A stretch of DNA of 64,000 nucleotides from Imbricaverruca yamaguchii (GCA_034440575.1 JAOTOL010001600.1:1560001-1624000), one strand, 5' to 3'. Shown: positions 15,310-29,400, numbered from the stretch's first letter. The notes: generated by a model not told the origin, from the letters alone. Translations and numbers: made by a program.

Positions 15310-18300
15310 ATGCTGCATTATCACAAAGACCCACATTACATCGTCCCATTCCCTGTAAGTAGCAAGAATAGTTATTATGCCTAGCATTTACTTGGAAATG
15401 CGATCATGTTGTAATTATATGCCATCATCATGTTCATTGCATATTGCAGGGATCAACAATTCTTACAATACCTGATGTTGCTCTCATTGGATCCCAGCAA
15501 AACTCCAACAGGATAGTGCCTGGATCCATCGACATAGTGGACAAAGTGAGTCATGCTATTTGACTTAATGTAGTCACATCTGGAGGATCCTGATGATTTG
15601 TATTTTATACATGCATATGGTGCATTTGCAGATGATGGGATTCCAGTGAATGTATATTTGTATGCAGATATGTAGCTTGAATTAATTATATGTTTTCGTG
15701 TGCAGGAATGATACCAGAATTCCTCCTGGAAAAGAGTCACAGCAGGTTTAAAATTAAGTGCATGCAGTCAGAAGGTGTGGAAGCTAGAGGGGAAATACTC
15801 TGTCCATGGCTTTGTCAGCTGCTGGTGGACCAGGACAATGAACGGCTGTCAGCTGTTGGTACTGTGCTAGGCTACCTCTACATATAATTGTGTATGCTTA
15901 TTTCGTGCATGCTACCCGAATTATTATCCTTGTGATACGTCGAGCTTGAGATGTGAAGAGTGACATTTTGAACCATCTCCCAAGTCCTTGTACCAGCCAC
16001 CGCAATGCAACTTCGAAGCTGACAGAGTTTGATGGACTTTTCGGTCTTCTCTTGGCAGGGTTATGGCAAGTACATGCTGTGGAGGCGGACCGACGCCGCC
16101 AGTCCGGAACGTGACGTCACACGGCGTGACGATAACGGCGCTGCCGGTGCCGATCGCTCGCAGTGGGCCACTCTGGAGCCGGCTGTCGGTTTTCATCGGA
16201 ATGACAGTCACACCGAAGGTATGGGACTGTCCGGACGCTCAGCTGCCCTAGGTGGTTGGACGACTGCTTGCACTTCGGCGCGGCGATCGCACCAGTTTTC
16301 TCCTGGAGTGTTTTGAGTGAGAACAATTTTCGATTAATTGTTCAACTATCTGCCATTGATTCCGTGGGCACCTTTAATATGCGAGGCTGCCGGGTTGCCG
16401 TCATCTTGGTTCACTTCGATTTCGCCGTAGTGAGTGACCAATGGCTGTCGCGGCTCTGCTGCTGGAGCAGCTCACTGTGGCGCCTGGCCCCAGGGTCTGC
16501 TACCGGGGTGCTTGTTTGAATATGCCATCGCGCGCCCCACCCGTTGCTGGCTCGCACATTTGTCGTATTTGACGCATTCTAATATGTCCGAAGCCCGTCG
16601 TAAGTGGCCGCTCCTTCCCCAGCTTGGGGACGAAACCCAACATATCAGACATTTCGAGACGGGATCCTTTCTGCCCAGTTTTCCACCATTAAGGTTTTTT
16701 TTTCTGAGTAGTGTTTCAAGAGGCAGATCGGATTATTGGTATAGCAGATAAAATTACTATGCCCTGGCCTCAGCGTCTGCTGCTGAGGTGCTTGTTTTCG
16801 TTATTCCGATGACGTGTGTTTAATATGTCAATAGAACTGGGCGCAAGCTAACCAGAGCAGCATCGCCCATGAAACACTAATTCACCACCACCACAATACG
16901 TCAATTTAATTCAAGATAGGTGAATTAAATAAATGCATTAGCATGCATGTCTGGTGAACACATTGTCATACATGTGATCTGAAGGGCTGATATTGGTGGC
17001 GACGATGAGGAAAATTGAAGGCTTGCCATGGACCAGGTCCTAACTCACAAGCAAAAAATATTTTTGCCTTAGAAACAACTCGAATCTGGTTCTAGAAATA
17101 ACTGGTGTCTCGATAGGTGTATAGATTAGTAGCCCATTCCTTAGCTGATGCCCAACAAATCGGCCCTCCTAAATTATTTCACCACCTACCAACGTAATTG
17201 ACTGGGTTTGCGACCGCATTTACGCAATTGTTTTTTTCAGCACATGCATACTTACCAAGTCTTAAATTTGGATCAGTGCTGGTCCAATTTTATCACGTCA
17301 AACGGTATGCATTAATTGTGACATTCCTCAAATGGGTCTGGATCCTATGAAAGAAGGAACTACTCGTTTTTCCAGCACTGCCCTGCTGCCATTTTTCTGC
17401 AACTGTGACAGTTGCCTCTGCTGCTATCCGACACTGGCCAACTCTGCTGTCATCTAAAACTTGCCGCCCTATCGCCGGTATCACTGACCCTGCCGCCTGC
17501 TGACGCTGCACCCACCGCCGGTATCACTGACGCCTGCCGCCGGCTGACGCCGCCCCTACCGCCGGTGTCACTGACGCCTGCCGCCGGCTGACGCCGCCCC
17601 TACCGCCGGTGTCACTGACGCCTGCCGCCGGCTGACGCCGCCCCTACCGCCGGTGTCACTGACGCCTGCCGCCGACTGACGCTGCCTGCTACTGTCGTCA
17701 GACTCCGTCTCCGTGTCGGCCGCCGAGCCGGCTGAGTTTCGGCCGCACCCGATCGAGATCGACCTGGCCGACGTGCGCTCGCTGCGGGTCACCGAGCGCG
17801 GCACGCGCTGCGTCATCGTGCAGACGGACGGCACCACCACGAGCGCGCTGCGCTTCCCGTCACGTGCCGCCACCGACTCGTTCCTGGACGCGGTGCACAA
17901 CGTGACGCCCATCGAGAGGTGAGTCGCCGCTGTCGACCGTAACACAATGTGACGTCCGTCGAGAGGTGAGTTGTCGCCGCTGCTGGCCGTGACACAGTGT
18001 GACGCCCGTCGAGAGGCGAGTTGTCGCCGCCGCCGGTCGTGACACGGCGTGACGCCCGTCGAGAGGTGAGTTGTCGCCGCCCGTCGTGACACAGCGTGAC
18101 GCCCATCGAGATGTGAGTCGCCGCTGCCGACCGTAACACAATGTGACGTCCGTCGAGAGGTGAGTCGTCGCACCGAGGTTGATGACCCTCGGTTGTATGC
18201 ATTGATAAGATAACTGGAGAGCACAGCAGCGATAATGCACTTCGACAACTGCGCCCAATTGCTTTGAATATGAACGTTGTCCCGCTGTGCTTCGCTAGAT

Positions 18301-21300
18301 GAGAAGTTTACTTTTGTGCGTTTGCCACCCTTCATTGGTGATGTGCTGTTATGGTGTCGCGCCCGAGTGTTGTGGTAGTGTTGTCATTCTGTGTGTGGTA
18401 GCAATTGTGTGCTGCCGTGGCGCTACCACAGAAATACTACCGGCAACTATTGCATTCCGTGATGGTGCCTCTTACTCTTGCGTGATAATTTTATGGGATT
18501 GTGCTGTGATAATGAAAACAGTCTGCTGTGCTGTATCACAGGTATGTGGTCAGTGCTGTGGTAATGTCATCAGTCTGTGCAATAGTAGTATTTTAAATGT
18601 GTGATGTGGAAACGTCATCACTCTGTGCTGTGATAGTACCGCCAGTTCATGTTGTGGTATCACCAGTACGTGCTATGCTATTATCACCACTTCGTAATGT
18701 GGTAATGTCATCAGTTTGTGCTGCAATAGTATCACCAGTTCGTGTTGTGTTAGCATCGCCGGTTTGTGCTGTGGAAATGCCATCGGTATGTACTGCGATA
18801 GCATCACCAGTCCCTACCGCAATAATGTCACCAGTCCGTGCAGTGTCAGTATCGCTAGTTCGTGTTCTAGTAATGCCATCGGTCCGCGCTGTGGTAGTAT
18901 CGCCACTTCCTTCTGTGTAGCATCACCAGTCCGTGCTGTGGTAGTGTCACCACTGTGTGCTGTGGTAGTGTCATCACTCTGTGCTGTGATAGTGCCACCA
19001 CTGTGTGTTGTGGTAGTGTCATCGGGGTGTCGTAGTGTCATTGTGTGACGTATTTGCGGCGGTCGTGCCCGCTTCCGGCGGTCGCTGGTGTCCACGTCCA
19101 GTGTCAGTGTCCGGGTCGTACTGAGCGCCGCCGGCCGCCGCCAGGTCGTGTCGCGACGGCACGCTGTACCTGGCCGAGCAGCGGCAGCCGGCGCGCGCCG
19201 CCCAGTCGTCTCTGTACGAGATGGCGCTGTTCTCGGAGCGCTCCATCGGCACCGTGTGGAAGTTCATGCGCGACTTCCAGCACGACCCGCGCACGGCGGC
19301 CCTCACCGGCTTCGGCAGGCTGGCCGAGACTGTCTGTGAGTGCCATGGTGACGTCACGATCCGCGCACGGCGGCCCTCACCGGCTTCGGCAGGCTGGCCG
19401 AGACTGTCTGTGAGTGCCATGGTGACGTCACGACCGGGGCACGGCGGCCCTCACCGGCTTCGGCAGGCTGGCCGAGACTGTCTGTGAGTGCCATGGTGAC
19501 GTCACGACCCGCGCACGGCGGCCCTCGCCGGCTTCGGCAGGCTGGCCGAGACTGTCTGTGAGTGCCATGGTGACGTCACGACCCGGGCACGGCGGCCCTC
19601 ACCGGCTTCGGCAGGCTGGCCGAGACTGTCTGTGAGTGCCATGGTGACGTCACGACCGGCAATTCTAACCGAGAGCGGCGTGCAACTGTGCTATCGGAGG
19701 CTAACGGAATTTTCGGTAATGGTGCGTGCCAACGAATTAGCCGGAAATGTTTTCCCCGCGTATGGTATGATTTGTAGCATAAGGGGCCGGTTTTGAGAGC
19801 TGAGGTTTGTTGCCGATGGAACATTTTCTAGCCAGAAAATGCTGTGAATATGATGCATTGTTCATGATACAAAATGTTCAATTTTACCCAAAGCATCATA
19901 AATGTGCGTCTGTATCAACAGTCTGAAATTTAGTCCGAGATCAGGAGTGTACTCTGATGCTGGATGTCCTGTTGTATGCCGATGGGTGTCAGCGTCCGTG
20001 ACGTTTTCGCTGCAGTGAGCCGTGGTCTGGAGGACCAGCGTCCAGCGGAGTACCTAGCTGACATGCTCAAGGAGCACAACTTCGAATTTGATCCACCTCG
20101 TCTACAAAGTACTCAGCATGAGGGTGAGTAGTCTCTCCTAGGCAGATGGCCCTTAGTCAAACCGAAGTTCAAACCACTGGTGTAGGAAGTTCAAGAAGTT
20201 AACGTATTCTGCATTTTGAAATCAGAACTACCACACAGAGGTTCGTTGAGTCTGGCTATGTATGATAATTCACCGCAATGTCAGCGTGTTGAAAGTACGA
20301 GCAACAACTGAATACTTTGTCGTGATATGTCACTTCACTACCATGGTTAACGCCTTGCTTTGCAGCTGACCAGTGACATATTAGCATGCATAAATATGAC
20401 AATGAAAAGCGGCTAACGGACTTGATGTGGTAAGAGAGCCGGGAACTGGGGCAGGAGAGCCGAGAGCATGGCATCTGAGTCAACGAAGCGGGTTGTGTTC
20501 CAGGATTCGAAGTGGTTACTGAGATCCGTCTGGGCGAGAAGCAATCGGTCACTAGAGAACGGCCGCTCACCCAGCAGCAGTGGGATGCGTTCCATGACCC
20601 AGAGGGACGGATCATCAACACAGACGAACTGCGGGAGCGCATCTTCCGAGGGGTGAGTTCCCGCTGTGATGTCCCGACACCTTCCCCCTGGTGCCACGCT
20701 GACACGGACCAGCTGTGGGCAGTGTTGGATTTTCACTTCTCAGTCTTGGATTCGGAGTGTATAATTTTTTGGCTTGCCAAAGTATGGAGTGTATAATCTT
20801 GAGAGGCACTATGTTATGGGGTGTATAATTTCCCAGTTTGCCAAATTATGGGGTGTATGTTGAAGCACCAAGTAACGGAGTATATACATTTTATATATAA
20901 CGAAGTGTATAAATGTTGAAAAATGCAGTGATGTCTCCTGGAATGAAGAACAAAAACCCAGGGGCCTCGGTAGCCTAGATGGTGGAGCGTGGGACTCGAA
21001 TCTCACGGCCGGCGGCATTTGCAGTCCACCCACGACCAATCGGTGTGATATAGGGTGGCGGCGCTATGCGACCTTGCGGTTGAATGCGTCGTAAAATAAC
21101 CCGATAATTCTTCTTCCTCAAGAATAAAACGTCTTTAAGTAATTTGTTAGGTTCTTATCCTAGTGTCTCACAGACAACCAGATGGGGTCCACCACACATC
21201 GTCGTCTGAAGTCATCCACGTTACGTGAATGACTTATAAGGCAACTTCCTGAGCAATGGTAGAGAAAATGAACACAAAAGTATACTTAATCGATGTCAAC

Positions 21301-24300
21301 CAAGTTTATATATCAATACCTGCCACTCCTAGCATAGGTACCAACACCGCATAACTAATACAAATTCACAACATACCTCGAGAGCAGGACGTTCGTGCAC
21401 CGCTGGGTCTAAAATGGGAGGGTCTAAAATGTTACTTCGGGATATGGGTTTCGGAATATATAATGGTTGAAGGAAAGTTATACTAAAACAATCCGTCTAA
21501 AATCTTTTATTCTCTCCACGATGAAATTTTCTTTTTTTCCAATGAGAAAGCTTAAAAAAATATTGAAGTCAATCCTTATTAATATTAAATGTATTTCAAT
21601 GCACTTTTTAGTTCATGTCTGGAATGTTTAGTAGAAGCAAGGAATGATTTGGAAGGATGAAAAGCGACTAGACGGGCGGGCAAATTGCTGCTGTAAAACA
21701 GACTATCGTCACGGACGAGCGGAAATTAGCGTCTCATTTCGCGCCATGATTGCTATGAAATACCAAAAAATAAAAATAAGTTAGAGAAAGTTGCCAAGAG
21801 AATTACAGGGAACTTTTTTCTCAATTAATAATAATCAGGACTGTGGGAAGAAATGAATCATTGGATCAGAATGAGGCTTATAAGAGTGTAGAGAATTAGG
21901 TCAACACACGTAAATCTGAATTTGCCCGGAGTGGGGAAACCTCGCGGTCGGAGTGGCATGAATGCAACTATTCCCGCTTGTTGATGAAATTCAGAAACAA
22001 TATAAGTCATGAAATCGAAAGAAGGTGAAATTTCTGGTTCTATGGGTCTTCATTTTGGAGCAAAGTGTTAGCAGGTTTTAGGAACGTTTTGGTACCATTC
22101 AGGCAATTTTCATGTGGAAAATCCTTCCGATATCTTTTATGTACATCGCTCCTGACTGCTTAATAATATAAATATGAGCAGTTTTATCCATCCCAATTGA
22201 TGCAGAACATATCATTCTCCAAGGAACCAAGAATAAATGCATTATCCATGGCTTTTCGTGGCAATGGTTCAAATAGCTCCGGCCGGAGTGGGAGATGGAG
22301 AGCGGTGAACTCATTGAATCCAAGAACGCGGTCGGGCTGGTGAAGGTGAATTCCTATATTTGGTTAGCGGAGCGTAGTGGTTTTTTTATTCAACGAAGGA
22401 TTTTCTTTAAAGTTTTTCGCTGCCATCTGGAAGAAATTGACTGCGTGTTTGGCTCGAGGTATTAGAGGTTGTATTATCTGACTATGTAGGTACCTGCCTA
22501 CTTACCTATATCAAATATCTTCGCGGTAATTCGAGTTATTGATTTGGATAAACCAAAGCTGTAAGCTTGTGTTGTGTGACGGGAAATCTTCAGATAATAC
22601 AAGGAGCAGGACATGATAATATTAATTGCTGCGATGTTTTGCCGACAAGCGTAGAAATGAACAAAACTGATTGCTTTGCTTTTGTCTGGAAAATTTTGTT
22701 TTCACTTCAAAATTTTGTTTTCACTTTCACTTTAATTTTGAAGCGTGAATGTTTTTCTTTCAAAATGGGGGCTGGGCCTCTTCAGTGCACATTGACTGCA
22801 GATATTATAGATATGCATGCATTCAAGCATTATTTGTGCTTTCATGAAATGTTCAGGAATTATTAGGTGCATCCTGTCCATATTCTCCATTGAATACCAT
22901 TATACTCTTAACATTTCTGGTCTGACTTTCTGAATGGACAAATTTGCAGCTTAAGGTGATTTGATTTCTTGAAATTTATTTTGGGCGCTGTATAACCACT
23001 GCAGTTGATGTGCCCGAAAACCCAAATAACTAACTAACTAACTTGAAATTTATTTTGTGTGCAATGATTATGAATATGTTCATAATGTAGGTACTTACAT
23101 GATGTGACTGCACATTTTTTGGCAAGTGCAGTTGGGTAGCAAAATTACACCAAAAAAAGTGGCTCAGGTTTGGTTGGGAAATATACCATGAAATGTGATG
23201 TTATAAATGAAGAAAAAGCTGCAGCCTAACTGGATGCAAGAAAATCTTTTTTTAATAAATTTTTTTTATAAGCAATTAATTAAAAGTATTAAAATGAATT
23301 AAGAAATGAAAAGTAAATGGCCTATGCTAACTAAACAGCCTATGCTAGCCCGAGTGTTTTTTAAAATTCAAAAACTTTTTTATATTCCTGAATGATTCCG
23401 AAAGGAATTTGATGAATGGATAACTTACCAAAAAAAAAAATATAGCATAACTTAGCCAAACCTAATACCTTTGTATGCTTCATGGAGGCAAAATGTGTGT
23501 AAAACATGTGTGGAAAAGTAATAGTGCCCATGACAATTCCTATGCTGTAGCAAAACATGGCTCATATCCACCAGTATTTTGGAGATTTGGGGGAAGTGCT
23601 ACACTTTGTGGCTTACCAGTTGTGTGGATGCCACTATAGCTCTTGGTGTTCATCCATACATTCTTCTGAGCACATCTGGACTCTGTTCTGAGGTTTGTCC
23701 ACAAATGGAGAACATACACATGAATGCACTGGTGGCTGTTTATTAATTCACCTGCACCTCACCATAAATCGCACATGCACAAATGGAATGTTATGGAATG
23801 ATATGGAAGATGGAATGTTGTGAAATATGGAATGTTCAGTGGCATTAAGATCATATTCAGACTGCAGTGATCCATATTTGCCATCCATTGACATATGTTG
23901 TACTTGTGCATGCTAGCAAACTGATATTCTTCCAATCTGACTGGCATCTCATTTTCGGCTTTACTCCTGCCTCCTCTTGGAATGTGCCTACAGATGACTT
24001 GAAATAACAAATGTGTATTATCCTCAATTATACTGGAAACTTCATGTGGTAGGGGACCCAGTATGACTGAATTTTCCTCTCCACCCAAGTTATCACTATT
24101 GTATAATGACATCTAGCTGTCTTGCTAGTTAAGTATGTCTTCATCCAGCAATGCAAGGAGTGTATTTTTTTCCGGAGTGTATAATTCTTTGGATTGCAAA
24201 AGTTCCAAAAAAGGGCCACTTTTCCAACGCTGGCTGTGGGAGCACATTCCGAGGGGTGAGTTCCTCGCCGTGACGTTACGGTTCCTTCTACCCGGTGCGG

Positions 24301-26411
24301 TGCTGATGTTCGGTCATCTGCAGGTGCCAGTGCTGCTCCCGTCGCAGCTCTGGGCGTCTTTCCACCTGAAACTGCTTGTATGTGTCTCTTGGTAGCTGCC
24401 AGTGCTCTATAGCTACTGGCATCTGACCCCATGTACAACAGAAGTTGTTAGTGGGGACAATTAGATTCGAATCTTGGGCACGTCGGTTGTTTTTTTGTGG
24501 TTATTTGACGAACATGCATGTTGTTTACTTTATTTTGTTTGCTTGCTTGCTTTTTGACAAAGGGCCTGTGGACTAGCGATTTCGGTATACTAGCCGGTGC
24601 CGTCTCGGTGGGAGGGGGTCGTTCACGACCCCACCTTGAGGTTTATCGCGGACAGCAAAAGAACAGCGTGTGGAAGCGCGCCGAAATTTTGGATACCTTT
24701 TCCCACATCAATTTAGCATGTTATGTCAAACTTTTTAAGTCGTGTCATCTGGGGTCAACGAGTTAGTCAAGGTCAAGTGAGGATACGTCCAAACAAGTTC
24801 AACCAGTTGTTACGCTTTAACGGATGAAGATATTTTAATGAAACTTAGCGTTTGCTTATCTTTAGGGAAGCAACAAAACGCACCAGATTATTTTTTTTCG
24901 TGTTTGATCACTTATTGGTTTGGTATATTTGCCCATTAGAGTTAAAATCGAAGATTCTGGATTAAGTAAGCTTTTCTTTATTGGCGCAAGTTGACTTCGA
25001 ACAACATTTTTCGGTCCTCTATCTATTGGAAAAGAAAAATTAAAGAAAATTCAAAATTTTGAAATTTCAAAAAAAATATTCATATTTTTCGATGGCCAAG
25101 AATTGTATGGTCCTGGTCAATTTCGTTTTCCTTTTCTGATTCCAAATAATTTTTGTTTGTTTTTAAAATCCCCCAAAATGAACTCCCCAGAGCCACAAGC
25201 ATGATGTAAGTTGTGAAAACCTAGGCCCCCTAGGAACGTCACTTTGGAGTGAAAAAAATTGGGGGTGGTGTTTGGCCCTACTCGTCGAGCCCTTTACGTT
25301 TCGTTTTCCTACTATTTTGTTTTCGTTTTCGTGCTACGCTTAGTTTGGAGGTTAGAGGGGGATCCCTGTAGACCACCACCCAAGACAGGGTGTGAGTATA
25401 TGACCGGAACAGGGTAAAATAATTGACCATGTGGCCTGGAAATTCACAGTTAATGGAATTGTGCTATTTCATCCTTGTCTTTGGTTTTTACAATTTTGCC
25501 ACATATGTGGGCAGTCATTATATGCACGACTGCTAAATAATGTAAAATGCAAGTGACTGAAGTGAAAGGTATTCCGCTTTTTTAATCACTAAGAGGCGAT
25601 CCTTTATTTTCTTCCAATCTTTCACTATTCCCAAGCAACTTCTTTCTTCATCCACACAGTTAATGATGAAGTAATTTTAGGACACTGGACCGGAAAGACA
25701 GGGTGGATTAAACTGACGTTACATGGGTTCTGGATCAGGGCTGGTTTGTATTCGACTTCTGACATCAGTATATCCTATTGGAAAAAAAAACAAGATGGGG
25801 TGTATATTTATTATAATTATAGACTAATATGCACAGTAGATATGGATCTTTCAGCTTGTGATGCTCTCAAGCCAGGCGTCACCATGCATGTTAACAACAT
25901 CGAAAGAAATGCATGCTTTTCTGGAGTATTTAGTGGTTGGATGCAGCGTGAAGGTCCCTGTTCAGCTGTGACCCGACCTGACGCAACCTACGATGTAGAG
26001 TCCGATGTGAGGTCTGTGGTTTTGTGTCCCCTGCTTGACCATGACCTGACCTGATTTGACCTCAGAATGAGGAGCCAGCTGTACGGGCGGCGGCGTAGCG
26101 GTTGCTGGTGGGTTATGACCTGAGCTGACCTGATTGCAGGGCGTGGAGCCGGCTGTACGGCCAGCGGTGTGGCGGTTCCTGCTCGACTATGACCAGTCGG
26201 AGCTCACGTCAGCTGAACGACAGCAAGAGCGCGAGAAGCGAAAGGACGACTACTTTAGGATGAAGCTGCAGTGGGCCTCTATGACGGAGGATCAGTTGTC
26301 TCGGTTCGTCGGACTGCGGGACCGGCGGGCTCTCGTTGGTAAGTCGTGCACTAAATAGGCAGCTTGTGCTCATATACTTCACCCTTGATGTCCTGCATAT
26401 CTTATCACCCG

Positions 26412-26453
<42 letters not shown>

Positions 26454-29400
26454 GGGGAGGGGGGAATAGCCGTCTTTTGTGTCATAGGGGGCTTTGTCGT
26501 ATTTCAAGACAGGAATGTTCCACTCTGTTCCACTGTTCTTCGTCTTCACGTCATGCTGGCGGCCCCGCGAGGTCGCCAGCCGTGGCGGCACCGTCCGGAG
26601 GGTCGATGCCACCCAAACCCCGAAGGTAGTTAAACATTTTTGTTGTTTCGTCATCCAGGACATGCTTCATGGTGGGGAGACGGTCACCCCGCAGTCACTG
26701 CCTCTCCTCAGCGCATTCCTGACACTTATGGGATGTTAGGTCGTTTTGGGCTTGCCATATTGGAGGCAGTATTGGTCCTCGGCCTGGTCGATCTCGGTGT
26801 GGCGTTGAGCTTGTAAGTGTTGAGCACCCCACACGGAGCTGGGACAGGGACGCCCGCTCCCAACGGGTGTTTAGATCATGACTTGTGGTCGCCTCCAGGT
26901 AGGGGTGAGTTGCCGCTCGCGAGGCAGGGCACTGCTTGGTATTGGCCGTGATGGCCGCGCGGCCACTGGAGTCCAAGTGCACGGTAGTTCGGCCTGCCTC
27001 CTCCGCTTCCCTGTTCGTTAGGTGGTCCGCCGCTTCGTTTCCGTCCAGTCACGCGTGGCCTGGTACCTACTGCTGGGTAATGTTCCGCCCTCGGTCCACC
27101 ACTCGGTGCAGCATACGCCGGACGTTCATGCCAACTGCTCCATCTGGACGTGCTGCCCCTGCCTTGGGCGCTGCAGACCGGTCCGGGAGTTGGTACACGG
27201 GCGGATCTCCTTGGTCTTGGCCTGTGATTCTGGTGGCAGACTGTCTGCCTGCTGCAGCTCCTCTCGTTTCGCAGCAAGCTCGGCCCGCGTGCTGCTGCAG
27301 ACTTTGCCAGCCGGTGCGGTGCACTCGACCTCTCTGTTCCCGCGGTGTGGCCACACCAGCGCGCCTCCACCTCCTCCGGTGGTGCCACCAATCGCCGACC
27401 CGTCGCTCCAAATGGTGCAATCTGGGTCAGGTCGGATCCCCGGCGTTACATTGGTCCATCCTGTTCGTGCTAGTCCTTTCTGTCGACACTACTCCGTGCG
27501 CTGTGTCCACGTCCCACTGACGTGAAGTTAAGTCCGTGAGCGACACGCCGAAGCAGTGCCACCACGTGGAGGCTCGCCGGCTGTCTCGTGGTCTGGTCGG
27601 TCGGTGATAGTCTGGGGCGGCGGCGCTGACCTCCGGAGCCCGTCGTGGTGCCGCCGTCAGCGCGGTGTGTTGGTGCCTCCAGAGAAGGACGTGACACGGA
27701 CAGACCGTTCGGAGGCGTTCTTCTCCGGCGAGGGCAACGTACAGCTGCTCCACGACATCCTGGTTACTTACTGCATGTACAACTTCGACCTCGGATATGT
27801 CCAGGTGAGACACTATCGAAGGATGATTGCACGACGGACTGATGATTGCACTGTTTATACCCTGGGCAGGTAGGTGGGTACTATTAGATCTTGGTCAGGT
27901 GCATGCACTGTTGAGACCCTAGGCAGGTGAATGTGCTACTGAGACCCTAGGTAGGTGAGGGTAACATAAAAATTATGTACAGGTGAATATCATCGTAAGC
28001 TTAGGCAAGTGAGCGCGCTATCGATACTTTGGGTTCTTCAGGTATGTGTGAATTAACTCGGGATATGTCCGGAATAGAGGATAGGTACGTGTAATTATGC
28101 ATGGATAATTATCTATCTTAATCGATCCAAAACGTACCATTATTACCTCACCCAGCTCGATTTTCTAGAACTATGTATGTGTTCTTCAGTGGGTCAAACC
28201 ACCGCATGCACTCTATTTTACAAATTTGACCTCAGATTGTTGACTGAATGGAGAGTCCTGAGCCCTGATTCCTTACCTTCCTAACTTTGAGAGCCTGCCA
28301 AGCTTTCGATGTATGAGGTATAATGGGGTGGGGCAAAGTTCAATGAGTGCTGATTCTGGTCAGGTACAAATGGTCAGTACCCTGAGGTGAAATGTTCACA
28401 GTTATATATATGCAATGACTTCACTCATAGGCCAGCACAAATCAAAGTTCAATAACAATTGGATGAGTTCAGTAATTGTGTGTTCGATCTCATGTGGAAT
28501 ACCCCCATGTGTGATGTCATGAGAGATGTGTTCTTTTAATATGGTTAGGCTTTAGGATGCATCAAGCAGTGCATTGCTGATATTGGTCGGGGTTACCTGC
28601 GGTCCTGTAATGGTGCTTAGTAGCGCAAAGTGAGCAGCATTGTATAATGTGTATTCTATGTTAAGTGCAACCGTCTGGCATCGTTAAAAATATACGTGGA
28701 AGGTTGAATTACAATACCATGAATATATTTAGCCAAGTATGCTTCTACAGTGTATGCTAGAACCGAACAAGCTCGGTCAGTGAAGTATATTATTCACTTT
28801 GTGATTTATCCTGATATATTCTTCAAAAGAATTTCAAGCTTGAGATTAAAACAATAATACAAATGTTTCCGTCTCCGATAAATGTTTTCTTTTCCACAGG
28901 GTATGTCAGATCTGCTGAGTCCCATACTGTTCGTAGTTCGGGACGAGGTGGACGCCTTCTGGTGCTTTGTGGGCTTTATGAACCAGGTGGTGAGTACCAT
29001 GACATGTTACATGAATCAGGTTGTGGGTACCACAATGGATCTTACGCAGTGTTAAAATAATTGTTTTTGTTATGTGTGAGATGTCGAAACAAGTACAGAA
29101 GGGTGTTGAGTTCGCCATGGAAACGATGTCCCTTAACATAACTTATAGGTTCCTCACACACAATTTCGATTCAACAGCAGTCTCATATGTGCACCTTTTT
29201 CCTTTGTTTTGAGATGCCTAATTTAAGGGTAAATATTTCAGGGATATTGGTACAAAATTCATATCCTTATCAACTGGTATTATACAACAGACCACATCAT
29301 GGGTAATCCTGGATTTGTGCTAAGGGGTGTTCGTGCATCACGATGTGCAATGGCAAAAAGCTGCATGATACTTATCAGCAAGATACTGTTATAAATTAGA

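Noticed and set aside
15690..15887. Open frame starting within GTGTGCAG, which looked like an extra TBC1D15 exon
   Set aside because: Including it breaks phase between the exons ending at 15545 and starting at 16059, while skipping it gives the conserved GSIDIVDK to GYGKYMLWRR join.
16063..16251. Alternative frame over TBC1D15 exon 16059-16218 starting MASTCCGGG
   Set aside because: The other frame keeps the phase with both neighbours and matches the family (LWRRTD and QWATLEPAVGFHR).
17482..19660. Regularly spaced repeats resembling a CRISPR array
   Set aside because: The units are contiguous with no unique spacers, lie in introns of an animal gene, and include exon sequence.
26936..27525. 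Plus-strand open frames of 167 and 194 codons
   Set aside because: They are antisense to the decayed retroelement RNase H region and have no similarity of their own.
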